A stretch of DNA of 5,897 nt from Desulfobacterales bacterium (GTDB lineage Bacteria > Desulfobacterota > Desulfobacteria > Desulfobacterales > 4be13), in assembly GCA_029940115.1 (NCBI GenBank), contig JAOZRQ010000449.1:1-5897 (forward strand), written 5' to 3'. Shown here one piece after another: positions 5,275 to 5,897 of this stretch; position 1 is the first letter of the stretch, and every line of letters starts with the position of its first letter. Made by a program: the position numbers and the translations under genes. Below the pieces are notes generated by a model, which was given only the letters and a program-made list of their open reading frames with translations, did no database searches and was not told where the DNA came from.

Positions 5275-5340
5275 GTCGAGGAGACTGCATATCTGCTTCA
5301 AAGTCCTGAGAATGCCAAGAGGCGTCAGGAGCTTTCAGGT
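5275..5340 (+). pseudogene. C-terminal fragment of a YefM/Phd-type antitoxin
   Basis: VEETAYLLQSPENAKR (5275-5322) matches the characteristic EETxYLLxSPxNA segment near the C-terminus of YefM antitoxins, which neutralise YoeB/RelE-type mRNA-cleaving toxins and repress their own operon. The N-terminal DNA-binding half, which should precede it directly, is absent. The bases before it are the heptamer array. The usual leucine-rich continuation is replaced by RQELSGEER, where a 36-bp direct repeat begins. No toxin gene follows. The frame is open from an ATG at 4963, but that stretch translates the array and the inserted element. Assignment rests on one short motif. Confidence 0.5.
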
Positions 5341-5342
5341 GA

Positions 5343-5452
5343 GGAGAGAAGTCTGGCAGAGGCGGACAAAGGCCCTCTGGCAGGGGATGAGCTTGAGACT
5401 AAGAGGGATGATGTTTGGAGAGAAGTCTGGCAGAGGCGGACAAAGGCCCTCT
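5343..5452. repeat. perfect 36-bp direct repeat, 74 bp apart
   Basis: The 36 bases at 5343-5378, starting GGAGAGAAGTCTGGCAGAGG, recur exactly at 5417-5452. A 38-bp unique spacer (5379-5416) separates them. The 74-bp offset is not a multiple of three, so the copies are read in different frames, which argues against a repeated protein motif. It may be a recent tandem duplication with diverged spacer, or two copies of a short element. Confidence 0.9.
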
Positions 5453-5505
5453 ATGCCGGAGGAGCGTCCATTTCTCGTTGGGGCCGGTCATGGGGAGAAA
5501 GATAA

Positions 5506-5700
5506 GTACTTGGCCAAAAGTTTTCCTGTATTTTATCGGCGCTGTTCCCTGACAATTCTGAATCTGATTCTGGAAAATATATGGCCGGGTACTTAGACAT
5601 CATCATTTGAAACGATCAACCTTTTTCAGAAATGTATTGAAATTTGCATCCTGTTGTGCTATTTTAATTTGAAAAATTTCGGAGGTCTTATATACAAAAA
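5506..5700. other. AT-rich non-coding stretch
   Basis: No gene is supported between the 36-bp repeats and the terminal hairpin. CATCATCATTTGA (5598-5610) repeats 13 bases of the dyad region at 1398-1410. The open frame from ATG 5453 to 5596 (48 codons) has no ribosome site or recognisable domain. Confidence 0.4.
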
Positions 5701-5821
5701 CTGTGTACAAAAAAAATGATTTGAGGAAGGAAACCCGGCTTTTTCTTGCCGTTGGAGAGTCGGCCCGTTTGGGAGAAAGCCGGGTTTCTCGCCCATTTCC
5801 GAATTTTTGTCCTGTACACAG
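5701..5821. repeat. 121-bp nested inverted repeat
   Basis: The outer ends CTGTGTACA (5701-5709) and TGTACACAG (5813-5821) are perfect inverses. An inner pair GAAACCCGGCTTT (5730-5742) and AAAGCCGGGTTTC (5776-5788) is also perfect and encloses a 33-base loop. This nested layout resembles small non-autonomous elements. The inner stem, followed by several T residues within the loop side, is not a classical terminator. No direct flanking duplication is obvious and no gene is supported. Confidence 0.75.
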
Positions 5822-5897
5822 ATACAAAAATTTATGATCGGATACTTAGGAACTGTGACCGAACAAGTTCCCCATTCCCGCTCCTGCCGGATTGACA
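5822..5897. other. window-end stretch with a dispersed motif copy
   Basis: Bases 5848-5871 (AGGAACTGTGACCGAACAAG...) match 3835-3858 at 20 of 24 positions. This may be the edge of a longer dispersed repeat that runs past the window. No gene is visible. Confidence 0.4.

Noticed and set aside
5343..5452. CRISPR array
   Set aside because: Only two repeat copies, no regular continuation and no cas gene in the window.
4963..5505. 180-codon open frame overlapping the Hpt stop by ATGA
   Set aside because: It translates a heptamer array and an inserted palindromic element before reaching the antitoxin-like fragment. Its composition is repetitive and there is no clear ribosome site.
5603..5827. 74-codon minus-strand frame at the window end
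   Set aside because: It lies across a nested inverted repeat, with no ribosome site or domain.

Overview
This is a gene-poor, repeat-rich accessory stretch of a bacterial chromosome. Its genes have moderate to high GC and sit among AT-rich spacers. Strong AGGAGG ribosome sites, a hybrid-kinase tail and several dispersed hairpin/MITE-like families fit a large-genome Gram-negative, possibly a sulfate-reducing deltaproteobacterium (Desulfobacterota). That placement is inference from general character; no taxonomic marker gene is present.

Layout: (1) 2-63 is a small nested hairpin. (2) 95-1137 (+) is a BMP-family nucleoside/sugar ABC permease, broken by an in-frame TGA and a one-base frameshift. 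(3) 1138-1517 is intergenic and ends in a consensus promoter with a dyad at the expected transcription start. It precedes an unrecognised 90-residue protein (1518-1790, +). (4) 1810-1918 holds one orphan transposon-like end and a four-copy heptamer tandem repeat. (5) 1913-2894 (-) is an intact azlC-azlD pair for branched-chain amino-acid export, with overlapping reading frames and strong ribosome sites. These are the only two genes here that look clearly functional. (6) 2895-3957 has no gene. It holds two complete non-coding elements with identical 23-bp left ends (one with a perfect 8-bp target duplication) and a 125-bp fold-back hairpin. (7) 3958-4966 (+) is a chimeric relic: a signal peptide and the start of a phosphate-binding-like protein run in frame into the end of a receiver domain, then a frameshift leads into an Hpt domain. 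(8) 4949-5897 is repeats: a heptamer array that contains the Hpt stop codon, a 154-bp MITE-like insertion inside the array, a YefM-like antitoxin fragment, a perfect 36-bp direct repeat and a nested inverted repeat.

The genes do not form one pathway. The window reads as a decaying region in which short non-autonomous elements and 7-bp tandem repeats have accumulated around one surviving export operon. The most notable patterns are the heptamer periodicity seen with different sequences at several loci, and a MITE family with conserved ends but quite different low-complexity cores. I found no CRISPR array, tRNA, rRNA, transposase gene or obvious new defence system.
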